Shown: piece by piece, positions 1 through 10,854 of the stretch
Layout of the letters: each line of letters starts with the position of its first letter
Numbering within the stretch: position 1 is the stretch's first letter
Assembly: GCA_945906765.1 (NCBI GenBank)
Contig: CAMDRF010000009.1
Span: forward strand, 1-56,805
DNA: 56,805 nt
Direction of reading: 5' to 3'
Origin: Nitrosovibrio sp. Nv4
GTDB taxonomy: Bacteria; Pseudomonadota; Gammaproteobacteria; Burkholderiales; SG8-39
The notes under the pieces: model-generated
What the model was told of the DNA's origin: nothing
Database searches by the model: none
What the model saw: only the letters and a program-made list of their open reading frames with translations
Program-made: the position numbers and the translations under genes

Positions 1-165
1 AGTTTCGGCGGGATATTCTCCTGTCGTGCGCCACGCTTTCTTTCCCCGCATACCGGTATTCGATCCTGGCAGCGGCAACCCTGCGCAGGAAGCGCCGCGG
101 CGTGGCGTGATTGGTGCTTGCTCTTTACTGCCGCAACGGGAGACACTCCTGGTTGTTCAAAATTC

Positions 166-2118
166 ATGGCGACACCAATGCAAAAGGCAGCGAAAAAACC
201 GAGGGCGGTCGTCAACCCGGTGGAGTGGACGCCCGCGGAGTCGGCCGAACTCTACGGGATCCGCAATTGGGGCGCCGGCTACTTCGATATCGACGAGCAT
301 GGCAATGTCACCGTAAGCGTGCCGGCCAACGGCGCGCGCGTGGCGGTCAGCCTGATGGACCTGATCGCCGGCATGCAGCAGCGGGGCTTGCAGATGCCGG
401 CGCTGCTGAGGCTCGACAACCTGCTCGAGGCGCAGATCGCGCTGCTAAACGAGTCTTTTGGCAGGGCGATCCAGGCCCTCGGCTACAAGGCCGAGTACCA
501 CGGCGTGTTCCCAATCAAGGTCAACCAGCAATGCGCGGTAATCGAGGAAATCGCGCGGGTCGGGGCACGCTACGGCCACGGCCTGGAGTGCGGCAGCAAA
601 GCCGAACTGCTGATCGCGCTTGCGTACCTCGAACCGGATAAAGGTTACATCATCTGCAACGGCTACAAGGATGAGGAGTTCGTCGACCTGGCGCTGCAAT
701 CGCTGCGCCTCGGCTTCAAGTGCTTCTTCGTGCTCGAGACCCCGACCGAGCTGCCGCTGATTCTGGAAGCGAGCCGGCGCCTGAGCGTGCGGCCGATGCT
801 GGGCATCCGCGTCAAGCTGGCCGCCAAGGTCGAAGGCCACTGGAACGAGTCGAGCGGCGACCGCAGCATCTTCGGCCTGACGACGGCGCAGATCGTCGAG
901 CTGGTCGATGCGCTGCGCGAACATGAATTGCTCGACTGCCTGCAGCTGCTGCACTACCACCTCGGTTCGCAGATCCCGAACATCCGCGACATCCGCGGCG
1001 GGGTGCTGGAGGCCTGCCGGTACTATGTGTCCCTCAAGCAGGAAGGGGCGACGATGGGCTTCCTCGACCTGGGCGGCGGCCTCGGGGTGGACTACGACGG
1101 CTCGCAGACCAACTCCAACCACAGCAAGAACTATTCGCTCGACGAGTACTCCAGCGATGTCATCGAGACCATCATGACCGCGCTCGCGGGGACGGATGTC
1201 GCGCACCCGGTGCTCATCACCGAGTCGGGCCGGGCGACGGTGGCCTATTCCTCGATCCTGCTGTTCAACATCCTTGATGTCACCAGCTACGAACCGGGGG
1301 AGGCCGCTCCGGTGGTGCCCGCTGAAGAGCACGAGTTGGTGAAGAACCTGCACGAAGTGCTGAGCGGCGTGAGCATCAAGACCGCCAAGGAGTGCTACAA
1401 CGACGCGATTCACTACCGCGAGGAGATCCGCGATCTGTTCCGCCGCGGCCAGATCCGGCTGCGCTCGCTGTCGCTCGCCGAGAACATCTTCCTGCACATC
1501 GTCTGGGACATCCTCGCAGTGCTGCAGAAGGCCAAGCGCGTGCCGGCCGGATTCGACGATCTCGAGGAATCGCTGGCCGACATCTACTACGGCAATTTCT
1601 CGGTGTTCCAGTCGCTGCCCGACGTCTGGGCGATCGAGCAGGTGTTCCCGATCATTCCCGTGCACCGGCATACCGAGCAGCCGACGCGCCGCGCCATTCT
1701 CGCCGACATCACCTGCGACTCCGACGGCAAAGTCGACCGCTTCATCGAGTCGGGCGGCCTGCGCCGCAGCCTGCCGGTGCACCCTTTCGTCGAGGGCCAG
1801 CCGTACTACTTTGGCGTCTTCCTGGTGGGCGCCTACCAGGAGACCCTCGGCGACCTGCACAATTTGATGGGCGACACCAACGTGGCGAGCGTGCGCATCC
1901 GCGACGACGGCAGTTTCGAATTCGCGCGCGAGATGAGCGGCGACAGCATCGCCGACGTGCTCAGCTACGTCGAGTACCAGCCGCAGCAATTGCTCGAGCA
2001 GTTGCGCCGCACCGCGGAGCAGGCGGTGCGCGACGAGCGCATCACGCTGGCGCAGCGCCAGGCGCTGCTGGAGTCGTTCAGCGCCAGCCTGCGCGGCTAC
2101 ACCTACTACGAAGACTGA
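166..2118 (+). CDS. speA: Biosynthetic arginine decarboxylase (SpeA)
   Basis: Pyridoxal-phosphate enzyme converting arginine to agmatine, the first step of the agmatine route to putrescine. The protein (650 aa) matches the long SpeA type over its full length: the Schiff-base lysine lies in FPIKVNQQ (about residue 118), followed by GLECGSKAELL, the substrate/PLP region LLHYHLGSQIPNIRDI, the glycine loop DLGGGLGVDYDG, and the C-terminal catalytic cysteine region DITCDSDGKVDRFI; it ends GYTYYED, as in E. coli SpeA. The frame is open from a TTG at 118; ATG 166 is chosen because homology starts soon after it, and ATG 178 is also possible. No strong ribosome site is visible. It heads a four-gene operon for spermidine synthesis with an intergenic gap of 20 bases to the next gene. 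Confidence 0.96.
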   Translation: MATPMQKAAKKPRAVVNPVEWTPAESAELYGIRNWGAGYFDIDEHGNVTVSVPANGARVAVSLMDLIAGMQQRGLQMPALLRLDNLLEAQIALLNESFGRAIQALGYKAEYHGVFPIKVNQQCAVIEEIARVGARYGHGLECGSKAELLIALAYLEPDKGYIICNGYKDEEFVDLALQSLRLGFKCFFVLETPTELPLILEASRRLSVRPMLGIRVKLAAKVEGHWNESSGDRSIFGLTTAQIVELVDALREHELLDCLQLLHYHLGSQIPNIRDIRGGVLEACRYYVSLKQEGATMGFLDLGGGLGVDYDGSQTNSNHSKNYSLDEYSSDVIETIMTALAGTDVAHPVLITESGRATVAYSSILLFNILDVTSYEPGEAAPVVPAEEHELVKNLHEVLSGVSIKTAKECYNDAIHYREEIRDLFRRGQIRLRSLSLAENIFLHIVWDILAVLQKAKRVPAGFDDLEESLADIYYGNFSVFQSLPDVWAIEQVFPIIPVHRHTEQPTRRAILADITCDSDGKVDRFIESGGLRRSLPVHPFVEGQPYYFGVFLVGAYQETLGDLHNLMGDTNVASVRIRDDGSFEFAREMSGDSIADVLSYVEYQPQQLLEQLRRTAEQAVRDERITLAQRQALLESFSASLRGYTYYED

Positions 2119-2138
2119 TTTCCGGAGGATCGAAACGC

Positions 2139-3315
<1,177 letters not shown>

Positions 3316-3332
<17 letters not shown>

Positions 3333-4560
3333 TAGGGACGGCGCGGACGGTCGGGAGGACGGCGCTCGCGCCGTGGCGAGCGCGCGCCTCGAACGCTTCC
3401 GCTGGCTCGACACGCAGCGGCTGCCATCGCCTTGCTTCGTCGTCGACGAGGTGGCGATCGAAGAAAACCTGCGCGTGCTGGAGCGCGTGCAGCAGGGCAG
3501 CGGCGCGAAGATCCTGCTGGCGCTCAAGGCCTTCTCGATGTGGAGCCTCGCGCCGCTGGTGGCGCGCTACCTGGCCGGCACCTGCGCAAGCGGCGCGCAC
3601 GAGGCGCGGCTCGGGCGCGAGGCGTTCGGCGGCGAGGTGCATACCTACAGCGCGGCCTTCAGCGAGCCCGACCTGAAAGAGGTGCTCGGCCTTTCCGACC
3701 ATGTGGTGTTCAACTCGCCCTCGCAGTGGCAACGCTTCCGGCCGCTCGCGCTCGAAGCTGCGGCGGCGCGGCCCTCGCTGCGCTTCGGACTGCGCGTCAA
3801 CCCGGAGCATTCCGAGGGCCAGGTGCCGATGTACGATCCCTGCGCCCCCGGCTCGCGCCTGGGTACGCCGCGTTGCGCGATCGCGGCGGCGGACCTGGAG
3901 GGCCTGACGGGGTTGCACTTCCACACCTTGTGCGAGCAGGATCTGCCGCCGCTGGTGCGCACCCTCGCCGCCTTCGAGGAAAAGTTCGGCGACCTGCTGG
4001 CGGGCATGCAATGGGTGAATTTCGGCGGCGGGCACCACATCACGCGCCCGGGCTACCAGGTCGAGGAGCTGGTGCGCGTGCTGCGCAATTTCGCCGCGCG
4101 CCACCGCGTCCAAGTCTATCTCGAGCCGGGCGAAGCGATCGCCTATCACGCCGGCGTGCTGGTCGCGGAAGTGCTGGACGTGATGCATAACGGCATGCCG
4201 ATCGCGATCCTCGACACCTCCGCCACCTGCCACATGCCCGACGTGCTCGAGATGCCTTACCGGCCCGCGATCCGGGGGGCGGGCGAGCCCGGCGCGCAGG
4301 CGCACGCCTACCCGCATACCTACCGTCTGGGCGGCCAATCCTGCCTCGCGGGCGACGTGATCGGCGACTATTCCTTCGCCGCGCCGCTGGCGGCCGGCCA
4401 GCGGCTGGTGTTCGAGGACATGGCCTACTACTCGATGGTCAAGACCACCACCTTCAACGGCGTGCGCCTGCCCGCGATCGCGATCTGGAACTCCGCCAGC
4501 GGCGCGCTGCGGGTGGTGCGCGAGTTCGGGTTTGAAGACTTCAAAGGGCGATTGTCTTGA
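3316..4560 (+). CDS. nspC: Carboxynorspermidine/carboxyspermidine decarboxylase (NspC type)
   Basis: PLP-dependent alanine-racemase-fold decarboxylase that removes the carboxylate from carboxyspermidine to give spermidine. Visible blocks: PLP lysine in ILLALKAFSMW, substrate region LRVNPEHSEGQ, LHFHTLCEQD, NFGGGHHITRPGY, YLEPGEAIAYHAG, and the C-terminal LGGQSCLAGDVIGDY with the catalytic cysteine. ATG 3316 overlaps the previous gene by 17 bases; GTG 3373, preceded by GGGAGG at 3353-3358, would give a 395-residue protein closer to the usual family length and may be the true start. The stop overlaps the agmatinase start at 4557-4560. Confidence 0.93.
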
Positions 4561-5408
4561 GATTTTTTGAATCCGACGTTCCAGACCTCGCGCCGGAGAA
4601 AGCGCGTTTCCACGTACTGCCCGTGCCCTACGAGAAGACGGTGTCCTACGGCGGTGGTACCGCCAAAGGCCCCGCCGCCATCCTCGCTGCCTCGGGGCAG
4701 CTCGAGCGCTGGGACGGCCAGAGCGATCCCGGCGCCGACGGGATCTACACCTGGCCGGCGGTCGACTGCTCACGGGCGCCGCAGCGTGTTCTCGGCGATA
4801 TCGCCCTGGCGGTGGAAAAGATCCTGAAGCTGAAGAAGTTGCCTGTGGTCCTCGGCGGAGAGCACACCGTGACCTGGGGGGTCATCAAGGGGTACCTCGA
4901 CGCGGGCGTGAAGGATTTCGGCGTGGTGCAGATCGACGCCCACGCCGACCTGCGCGACGCCTACGAAGGAGACAAGTACAGCCACGCCAGCGTCATGCGC
5001 CGCGTGGTGGAGGCCGGGATCCCGCTGGTGCAACTGGGTGTGCGCGCTTTCTGCGAGGAAGAACGCGAGGCGCGCAAGGCGCACAAGGTTCTTGCTTTTG
5101 ACGCCATTGAGCTTGCTCCTCGCGGGATCAGCAAGATCAAATTACCGAAAAAATTCCCCCCCAAAGTCTTCTTCACGCTCGACGTGGACGGCATCGACCC
5201 CTCGGTGCTGCCGGCCACCGGCACGCCGGTGCCCGGCGGGCTGGGCTGGTACCAGACGCTCGGCCTTTTCGAATCGGTTGCGCGCCAGAGAAAAATTATC
5301 GGCTTCGACGTCATGGAATTCGCGCCAATCCCGGGTTTTCACGCCTTCGATTTTGCCGCCGCGCTGCTGGCCTACAAGCTGATGGGAATCGTGCAGCGCT
5401 GTAGCTGA
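4557..5408 (+). CDS. speB: Agmatinase (ureohydrolase family)
   Basis: Mn-dependent hydrolase that splits agmatine into putrescine and urea, the second step of the operon's pathway. The 283-residue protein has the ureohydrolase metal motifs in order: GGEHT, DAHADLRDAYEGDKYSHAS, and LDVDGIDPSVLPATGTPVPGG. The start is TTG 4557 within a TTGA overlap with the preceding decarboxylase stop; homology to family N-termini (HVLPVPYEKTVSYGGGT) follows closely. It is the last gene of the polyamine operon and converges on ppk with only 19 bases between the stops. Arginase or formiminoglutamase are alternatives, but the neighbours argue for agmatinase. Confidence 0.93.
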   Translation: MRFFESDVPDLAPEKARFHVLPVPYEKTVSYGGGTAKGPAAILAASGQLERWDGQSDPGADGIYTWPAVDCSRAPQRVLGDIALAVEKILKLKKLPVVLGGEHTVTWGVIKGYLDAGVKDFGVVQIDAHADLRDAYEGDKYSHASVMRRVVEAGIPLVQLGVRAFCEEEREARKAHKVLAFDAIELAPRGISKIKLPKKFPPKVFFTLDVDGIDPSVLPATGTPVPGGLGWYQTLGLFESVARQRKIIGFDVMEFAPIPGFHAFDFAAALLAYKLMGIVQRCS

Positions 5409-5427
5409 TTGCAGCGTTAAGGGGCGA

Positions 5428-7512
5428 TCAGGCCACCGGCACCAGCGCGCGCAGCAACTCCTCTTGCGCCACGCGCGCCTTGCCGCGGCGCGGCGCGGGC
5501 GGCTCGTAGGCGCCCTCCGAACCCATGATCCAAGCCTGGTTGGCGTCGTCGAGGTAGGCCTGCAAGCCCTCATCGATGACGCGCGCCTTGAGCGCCGGGT
5601 CGAGCACCGGAAACGCGAGCTCGATGCGGCGGAAGAAATTGCGGTCCATCCAGTCGGCGCTCGACAGAAAAACATCCCCTGCACCCTCGTTCTGGAAATA
5701 GCAGATGCGGGTGTGCTCGAGAAATCTGCCGACCACGGAACGCACGCGGATATTTTCCGAGAGTCCCGCGACCCCGGGCCGCAGCGCACAGACGCCGCGC
5801 ACGATCAGGTCGATCTGCACCCCGGCTTGCGAGGCGGCATAGAGTTCCTCGATCAGCTCGGGCTCGAGCAACGCGTTCATCTTCGCGATGATGCGCGCCG
5901 GCTTGCCTTCCTTCGCCAGGCGCACTTCGTTGCGCACCGCCGCGACCATGCGCTTGTGCAGGGCGAAGGGCGAGAGCCACAGGTGCTTCATGCGGCTGGA
6001 GCGGCCGAGCCCGGTGAGCTGCTTGAAGACCTCGTTGACATCCGAACAGATCTCTTCCTTGGCGGTGAGCAGCCCGAAATCCGTGTACTGGCGCGCGGTG
6101 CGGGGGTGATAGTTGCCGGTGGCCAGGTGCGCGTAGCGCCTGAGCACGCTGCCCTGCGGACCGTCTTCGCGCCGCACCACCAATGCCATCTTGGCATGGG
6201 TCTTGTGGCCGACGACTCCATAGACGACATGCGCGCCGACTTCTTCCAGCCGCGACGCCCAGGTGATATTCACTTCCTCGTCGAAGCGCGCCATCAGTTC
6301 CACCACCACCGTGACTTCCTTGCCGCGTTTCGCCGCCTCGATCAGGATCTCCATCAGCTCGGAGTCGGTGCCCGTGCGGTACACGGTCTGCTTGATCGCG
6401 ATCACGCGCGGATCGGTGACCGAAGTACGGATGAAATCGATCACCGGCGTAAAGGACTCGTAGGGATGGTGCAGCAGCACGTCCTGCTTTTTCAGCACCG
6501 CGTAGATGTCCTTCTGGCCGGCCAGTGCCGGCGGCGGCGCGGGCTGGAATACGGGGTACTTCAACTCCGGCCGCTCCACGCGGTCGGGCACCTCGCGCAG
6601 GCGGTACAGGTTTACCGGGCCGTCCACGCGGTACAGGTCGGACTCGGACAAGCCGAATTGCTGCAAGAGGAAATCGACGGTCTGCTGCGAACAGTTGTCG
6701 GCGACCTCCAGGCGCACCGCGTCGCCGAAGTGGCGCTGCAGCAGTTCGCCCTGGATCGCGATGCGCATGTTCTTGATCTCTTCCTCGTCGACGAAGAGGT
6801 CCGAGTTGCGCGTCACGCGGAACTGGTAGCAGCCCCGCACTTGCATGCCGGAGAACAGCTCTTGCACGTGCGCGTGCAGGATCGAGGACAGGAACACGAA
6901 CGCGTACTCCGCGCCCGCGACGTCAGCGGGCAGGCGGATGACGCGCGGCAGCGCGCGCGGCGCCTGCACGATGGCGGCGCGCGATTTGCGGCCGAAGGAA
7001 TCGCGCCCCTCCAGCTCGATGGCGAGGTTCAGGCTCTTGTTCAGGACGCGCGGGAATGGGTGCGCCGGGTCCAGGCCAATCGGCGTAAGCACGGGCAGCA
7101 ACTCGCGCATGAAATAGTCGCGGATCCAGGCACGCTGCGGCTCCGTCCAGTCCTCGCGGCGAGGGAAAATCACGCCCTGCTTCACCAGGGCGGGGAGCAG
7201 CACGCTATTCAGCAGCCGGTACTGCTCGCCGACCAGGACACGGGCCTGCGCCGACACCAGTTCGTAGACTTGCGCCGGGCTGCGGCCGTCCGGACCCGAC
7301 TCCTTGATGCCCGACTTGATCTGCTCCTTCAGCCCCGCGACGCGGATTTCGAAGAATTCGTCGAGATTCGAGGAAACGATGGTGAGGAAGCGCAGCCGCT
7401 CGAGCAGCGGCACCGCATCGTCCACCGCCTGCGCCAGGACGCGCCGGTTGAACTCGAGCAGGCCGAGCTCTCGATTCAGAAAATGGGATGGCTGGAGATT
7501 CTTTTTGGCCAT
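5428..7512 (-). CDS. ppk: Polyphosphate kinase PPK1
   Basis: Membrane-associated enzyme that polymerises the ATP gamma-phosphate into polyphosphate. At 694 residues it is the normal size of PPK1. The N-terminal domain begins with LNRELGLLEFNRRVL; the phospholipase-D-like catalytic half contains GHKTHAKMALV, whose histidine (residue 439) corresponds to the autophosphorylated histidine of E. coli PPK, then YAHLATGNYHPRTARQYTD with the second conserved histidine, and the C-terminal SADWMDRNFFRRIE. The frame is open to 7581 but ATG 7512 (MAKKNLQPSHF) fits the family start. It diverges from ppx across 118 bases; I see no convincing Pho box in that gap. Confidence 0.96.
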   Translation of the reverse strand: MAKKNLQPSHFLNRELGLLEFNRRVLAQAVDDAVPLLERLRFLTIVSSNLDEFFEIRVAGLKEQIKSGIKESGPDGRSPAQVYELVSAQARVLVGEQYRLLNSVLLPALVKQGVIFPRREDWTEPQRAWIRDYFMRELLPVLTPIGLDPAHPFPRVLNKSLNLAIELEGRDSFGRKSRAAIVQAPRALPRVIRLPADVAGAEYAFVFLSSILHAHVQELFSGMQVRGCYQFRVTRNSDLFVDEEEIKNMRIAIQGELLQRHFGDAVRLEVADNCSQQTVDFLLQQFGLSESDLYRVDGPVNLYRLREVPDRVERPELKYPVFQPAPPPALAGQKDIYAVLKKQDVLLHHPYESFTPVIDFIRTSVTDPRVIAIKQTVYRTGTDSELMEILIEAAKRGKEVTVVVELMARFDEEVNITWASRLEEVGAHVVYGVVGHKTHAKMALVVRREDGPQGSVLRRYAHLATGNYHPRTARQYTDFGLLTAKEEICSDVNEVFKQLTGLGRSSRMKHLWLSPFALHKRMVAAVRNEVRLAKEGKPARIIAKMNALLEPELIEELYAASQAGVQIDLIVRGVCALRPGVAGLSENIRVRSVVGRFLEHTRICYFQNEGAGDVFLSSADWMDRNFFRRIELAFPVLDPALKARVIDEGLQAYLDDANQAWIMGSEGAYEPPAPRRGKARVAQEELLRALVPVA

Positions 7513-7630
7513 CGGGATACGCGGCAGGTGGGCCCCACAATCCCACCCTACACCACAATTGCCGCGCCTTTGTGAAAGCACCGGATAGCCCGATTTGCCG
7601 GGTTATCCACAGGGTGTAAAGTGCTTGGCC

Positions 7631-9154
7631 ATGTCCCGCCCTGATGTGCTCGCCGCGATCGACCTCGGTTCGAACAGTTTCCACCTGCAGGTCGGAAGGG
7701 TCGAGGGCGGGCAAATCTATCCGCTCGATTCGCTGCGCGAAGTGGTGCGCCTGGGCGCCGGCCTGACATCCGAGAAGCGCATCGACCGCGCCACGCAGGC
7801 GCGCGCGCTCGAAGCGCTCGCGCGCATCGGTGAGCGCCTGCGCGGCCTGCCGCGCGGCGCGGTGCGGGCGGTGGGCACCAATACGCTGCGGGTGGCCAAG
7901 AATGCGCCGCAATTCCTGCGCGAGGCGCGCGCCGCGCTCGGTTTCCCGATCGAGGTGATCGCCGGCCGCGAAGAAGCGCGCCTCATCTACCTCGGTGTCG
8001 CGCACGCAATGCCGCCGGCCGCGCACGGGTCGGACAACAAGCGGCTGGTGGTGGACATCGGCGGCGGCTCGACCGAATTTATCGTCGGCAAAGGCCTCGA
8101 CCCGCTGCTGACGGAAAGTCTCTACATGGGCTGCGTCAGCTACAGCCTCGCCTATTTTCCGGAAGGGCGGATCGAGAAATCGCGCTTCAAGAATGCCGAG
8201 CTCGCGGCGCGCCAGGAACTCGCCGGCATGGCGGGCGCCTACCGCAGCGCCGGTTGGCAGGAAGCCGTCGGTTCATCGGGCACGGCGCGCGCTCTGGAGT
8301 CGATGCTGCGCGAGAACGGCTTTGCCGAGGAAGGCATTACGCTGGAAGGCCTGGAGCGGCTGAAGGGCCTGCTCCTCAAGCACGGGCGCGCCGACCCCGA
8401 GCGGATCTCCGGGCTGCGCAAGGACCGGGCGGTAGTGATACCCGGTGGCCTGGCGATCATGCTCTCGGCGTTTGCCGAGCTTGGCATCGAGCGCATGTCC
8501 GTATCGGAGGGCGCACTGCGGCATGGCGTGCTCTACGATCTGCTCGGGCGCGTGCAGCACCATGACATGCGCGAGGCCACCGTCGTTCAGTTCATGCGCC
8601 GCTACCATGCCGACGCGGCGCAGGCGGAACGGGTACGAACCCTGGCGCTGAGGATTTTCGATGCGATTTCTGCAGAGGAAAAGGAACTGGATGCGGAGCG
8701 CCTGCTGCTCGACTGGGCGGCGCGCCTGGCCGAGATCGGCTTGTCGGTGGCGCACGCCCAGTACCACAAGCACTCGGCTTACATCCTGTCCAACGCCGAC
8801 ATGCCGGGCTTTTCGCGCATGGAACAGCAGCGCCTCGCGCGCATCGTGCTCGCGCACCGCGGCAAGCTGGGCAAGATGCACGACGCCGGACTGGAAGATG
8901 ACGACTGGGCCATGGTGTTCGCGCTAAGGATCGCGGCGCTGGTGCTGCGCAACCGCACCGACGCGCGCTTTCCGCTGCTGCGCGTGGCGGGCGACGAGGC
9001 GGGCTATTTGCTCGACCTGCCGCAGGCCTGGTTGGACGAAAACCCGCTGGCCGCCGCTGCGCTCGACACCGAAACCGAAAACTGGAAGGCGATCGGCATG
9101 AAATTATCGGTCAACGGCCTGTCCGAGAAAAAGGTCGCGCAGTTGCGAAACTGA
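7631..9154 (+). CDS. ppx: Exopolyphosphatase / GppA-type phosphatase
   Basis: ASKHA-fold phosphatase that removes terminal phosphate from polyphosphate (or hydrolyses pppGpp). The 507-residue protein has the nucleotide-binding P1 motif AAIDLGSNSFHLQVGRV, the VDIGGGSTEFIVG loop, and the HD-like C-terminal domain of long Ppx/GppA proteins (YHKHSAYILSNADMPGFS). The open frame begins at 7595, but ATG 7631 matches the family start. It stands back to back with ppk, so one short region controls both making and degrading polyphosphate, and it ends 7 bases before the convergent sixA stop. Confidence 0.93.
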   Translation: MSRPDVLAAIDLGSNSFHLQVGRVEGGQIYPLDSLREVVRLGAGLTSEKRIDRATQARALEALARIGERLRGLPRGAVRAVGTNTLRVAKNAPQFLREARAALGFPIEVIAGREEARLIYLGVAHAMPPAAHGSDNKRLVVDIGGGSTEFIVGKGLDPLLTESLYMGCVSYSLAYFPEGRIEKSRFKNAELAARQELAGMAGAYRSAGWQEAVGSSGTARALESMLRENGFAEEGITLEGLERLKGLLLKHGRADPERISGLRKDRAVVIPGGLAIMLSAFAELGIERMSVSEGALRHGVLYDLLGRVQHHDMREATVVQFMRRYHADAAQAERVRTLALRIFDAISAEEKELDAERLLLDWAARLAEIGLSVAHAQYHKHSAYILSNADMPGFSRMEQQRLARIVLAHRGKLGKMHDAGLEDDDWAMVFALRIAALVLRNRTDARFPLLRVAGDEAGYLLDLPQAWLDENPLAAAALDTETENWKAIGMKLSVNGLSEKKVAQLRN

Positions 9155-9161
9155 GCCGCGG

Positions 9162-9614
9162 CTAGATCAGGTCGGGCGCGATCACCGCGCGCACCACCAC
9201 CTGCACTTCGCCGCCCCGCACGCGGCTGCTCAGCCACCACAACCCGCCTTTCTTCACGCTCCATTCGGCCGCCGACCCGGAAACGAGCGCCGCCGCCAGC
9301 CGTCCGAAATCCGGTTGGTGCCCGACCAGGACCACCGCCCCCTTGTGCCTGGGCCAGCCAGCGGCCTCGACAAGGTCGCCGGCCTGCGCACCCGGCGCAA
9401 GACGATCCGAAATCTTGTAGCGCGCCTTGAGCGCATCCGCGGTCTCCCGGGCGCGCCGCGCCGGACTGGAAATCGCCGTGAACTTCGACGGCAGCCGGTG
9501 CTGCAGCCACTGCGCCACGCGCGCGGCCTGCTTGCGGCCCTTGCCGGTGAGCTTGCGCTCCAGATCGCGCTCGCCCTCCGCCGCGTCCGCGTGGCGCCAA
9601 AGAATCAGTTCCAT
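9162..9614 (-). CDS. sixA: Phosphohistidine phosphatase SixA
   Basis: Small histidine phosphatase (150 aa) of the phosphoglycerate-mutase superfamily, known to dephosphorylate phosphohistidine on HPt and phosphotransfer proteins. The catalytic RHADAAEG motif is at the N-terminus, the family sequence LTGKGRKQAARVAQWL follows, and the second histidine is in VLVGHQPDFGRLA. It starts one base after the phoR stop, so it is the last gene of the phosphate operon. That placement suggests, but does not prove, a role in resetting a phosphorelay or in phosphate signalling. Confidence 0.9.
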   Translation of the reverse strand: MELILWRHADAAEGERDLERKLTGKGRKQAARVAQWLQHRLPSKFTAISSPARRARETADALKARYKISDRLAPGAQAGDLVEAAGWPRHKGAVVLVGHQPDFGRLAAALVSGSAAEWSVKKGGLWWLSSRVRGGEVQVVVRAVIAPDLI

Positions 9615-9615
9615 C

Positions 9616-10854
9616 CTAACCCTCCACTTTCTGCCGTGCGGGCGCGAGGCGCGCCGCCGGGAAGCGAACAGTGAACCGGCTGCCTTTGCCGGGCGTGCTG
9701 TCGATAGTAAGCGTCGCCTGGTGCCGCGCCAGTGCGTGTTTCACGATCGAAAGACCAAGCCCGGTGCCGCCGGTTTCCCGCGAGCGGCCGCGGTCGACGC
9801 GGTAGAAGCGCTCGGTCAGGCGCGGCAGGTGCTCCGGATCGATGCCGATGCCGGTGTCCTCGACCGAGAACTCTGTGCCGGCATCCGTAGAATTCCAACG
9901 CAGGCGGATCTCGCCACCGGCCGGCGTATAGCGCACCGCATTTGACACCAGATTCACGAAGGCGCTCGAGATTTCACTTTCCGCACCGAGCAGATCGTAC
10001 TCTACGGCGGCCTCCAGCGAGATCCGATGCTTGCCCCCGGACAAGGCTTCCGACTCGGCGCGCACGCGCTGCAGCAGCGGCCGCAGTGCCACGCGCTCGT
10101 CGTTCGGCGGCGCAGGTGCATGCTCGAGCGACGAGAGCGTAAGCAAGTCGTCTATCAAGCGCTTCATGCGTTCGGCCTGGGGCGCCATCAGGCCGACATA
10201 GTCCCGCACGCGTCCGGCATCGAGCTTGAGGTCCTGGATGGTTTCGAGGAAGCCCGCCAGCACGGTGAGCGGCGTGCGCAGTTCGTGCGAGACATTGGCG
10301 ACGAAGTCGCGCCGCATCGCCTCGACGCGCTCGACCCCGGTGACATCCTGCGACAGCAGCAGGTGTTCCTCGTCGCCGAAGGATACGATCTGCAGCGCGA
10401 GCGCGCGCGGGTTTCCCGGCGAGTGCAATCGCAGCGCTTCGCCGAAATCGCCGGCACGCAGGTATTCCACGAACTCCGGCGCCCGCACGACGTTTACGAT
10501 CGGCTGGCTCCGGTCCCGCTCAGGATCGAGCCCCAGGTGTTCGCGCGTGGCATCGTTGCACCAGTCCAGGCGGTAATCCGCATCCAGCACCGCAACCCCG
10601 TAGGGCAGCGCCTGCGCGCCACGGCGCGAGCGCACGATGAGCCGCGCCAGTTCGCGCCGGCGCTTGAGCATCGCGCGCCGGTGACGGTGCAACAGGTTGA
10701 AGACTTCTCCCCAGCCGCCTTCGGCCTCGGGCGGGTCGCTCAGCCGCGGTTGCGACGCCCAGCGCCTGAGCTTGCCTAACTGGCGCAACTGCCGGAAAAG
10801 CAGAACAGCCAGGACGCCGGCGGCGAGCGCGAGCACGATCTCGGGGCCCGTCAT
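9616..10854 (-). CDS. phoR: Phosphate-regulon sensor histidine kinase PhoR
   Basis: Inner-membrane sensor kinase (412 aa) that phosphorylates PhoB when the Pst transporter is idle. One N-terminal membrane segment (VLALAAGVLAVLLF) is followed by a linker, a PAS region around GVAVLDADYRLDWCN, the H-box FVANVSHELRTPLTVLAGFL, the N-box VNLVSNAVRYTPAGG, and the G-boxes VEDTGIGIDPEHLPRL and GTGLGLSIVKHAL. The start overlaps the phoB stop by four bases, so the pair is translationally coupled. It lies downstream of pstSCAB-phoU-phoB on the same strand. Confidence 0.96.
   Translation of the reverse strand: MTGPEIVLALAAGVLAVLLFRQLRQLGKLRRWASQPRLSDPPEAEGGWGEVFNLLHRHRRAMLKRRRELARLIVRSRRGAQALPYGVAVLDADYRLDWCNDATREHLGLDPERDRSQPIVNVVRAPEFVEYLRAGDFGEALRLHSPGNPRALALQIVSFGDEEHLLLSQDVTGVERVEAMRRDFVANVSHELRTPLTVLAGFLETIQDLKLDAGRVRDYVGLMAPQAERMKRLIDDLLTLSSLEHAPAPPNDERVALRPLLQRVRAESEALSGGKHRISLEAAVEYDLLGAESEISSAFVNLVSNAVRYTPAGGEIRLRWNSTDAGTEFSVEDTGIGIDPEHLPRLTERFYRVDRGRSRETGGTGLGLSIVKHALARHQATLTIDSTPGKGSRFTVRFPAARLAPARQKVEG

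Noticed and set aside
1-165. Possible upstream gene or leader of speA
   Set aside because: No frame with convincing coding character and no clear promoter hexamers or riboswitch fold could be supported.
445-1989. 514-codon minus-strand frame opposite speA
   Set aside because: Shadow of speA; composition biased and no motif or ribosome site.
5464-7575. 703-codon open frame on the plus strand opposite ppk
   Set aside because: It is the antisense shadow of a clearly conserved PPK1 gene in high-G+C DNA; the translation has no recognisable domain and is rich in R, H and A.
7600-7620. GTTATCCACAG, resembling a DnaA box, between ppk and ppx
   Set aside because: A single site with no neighbours, A+T-rich region or origin genes; too little to call.
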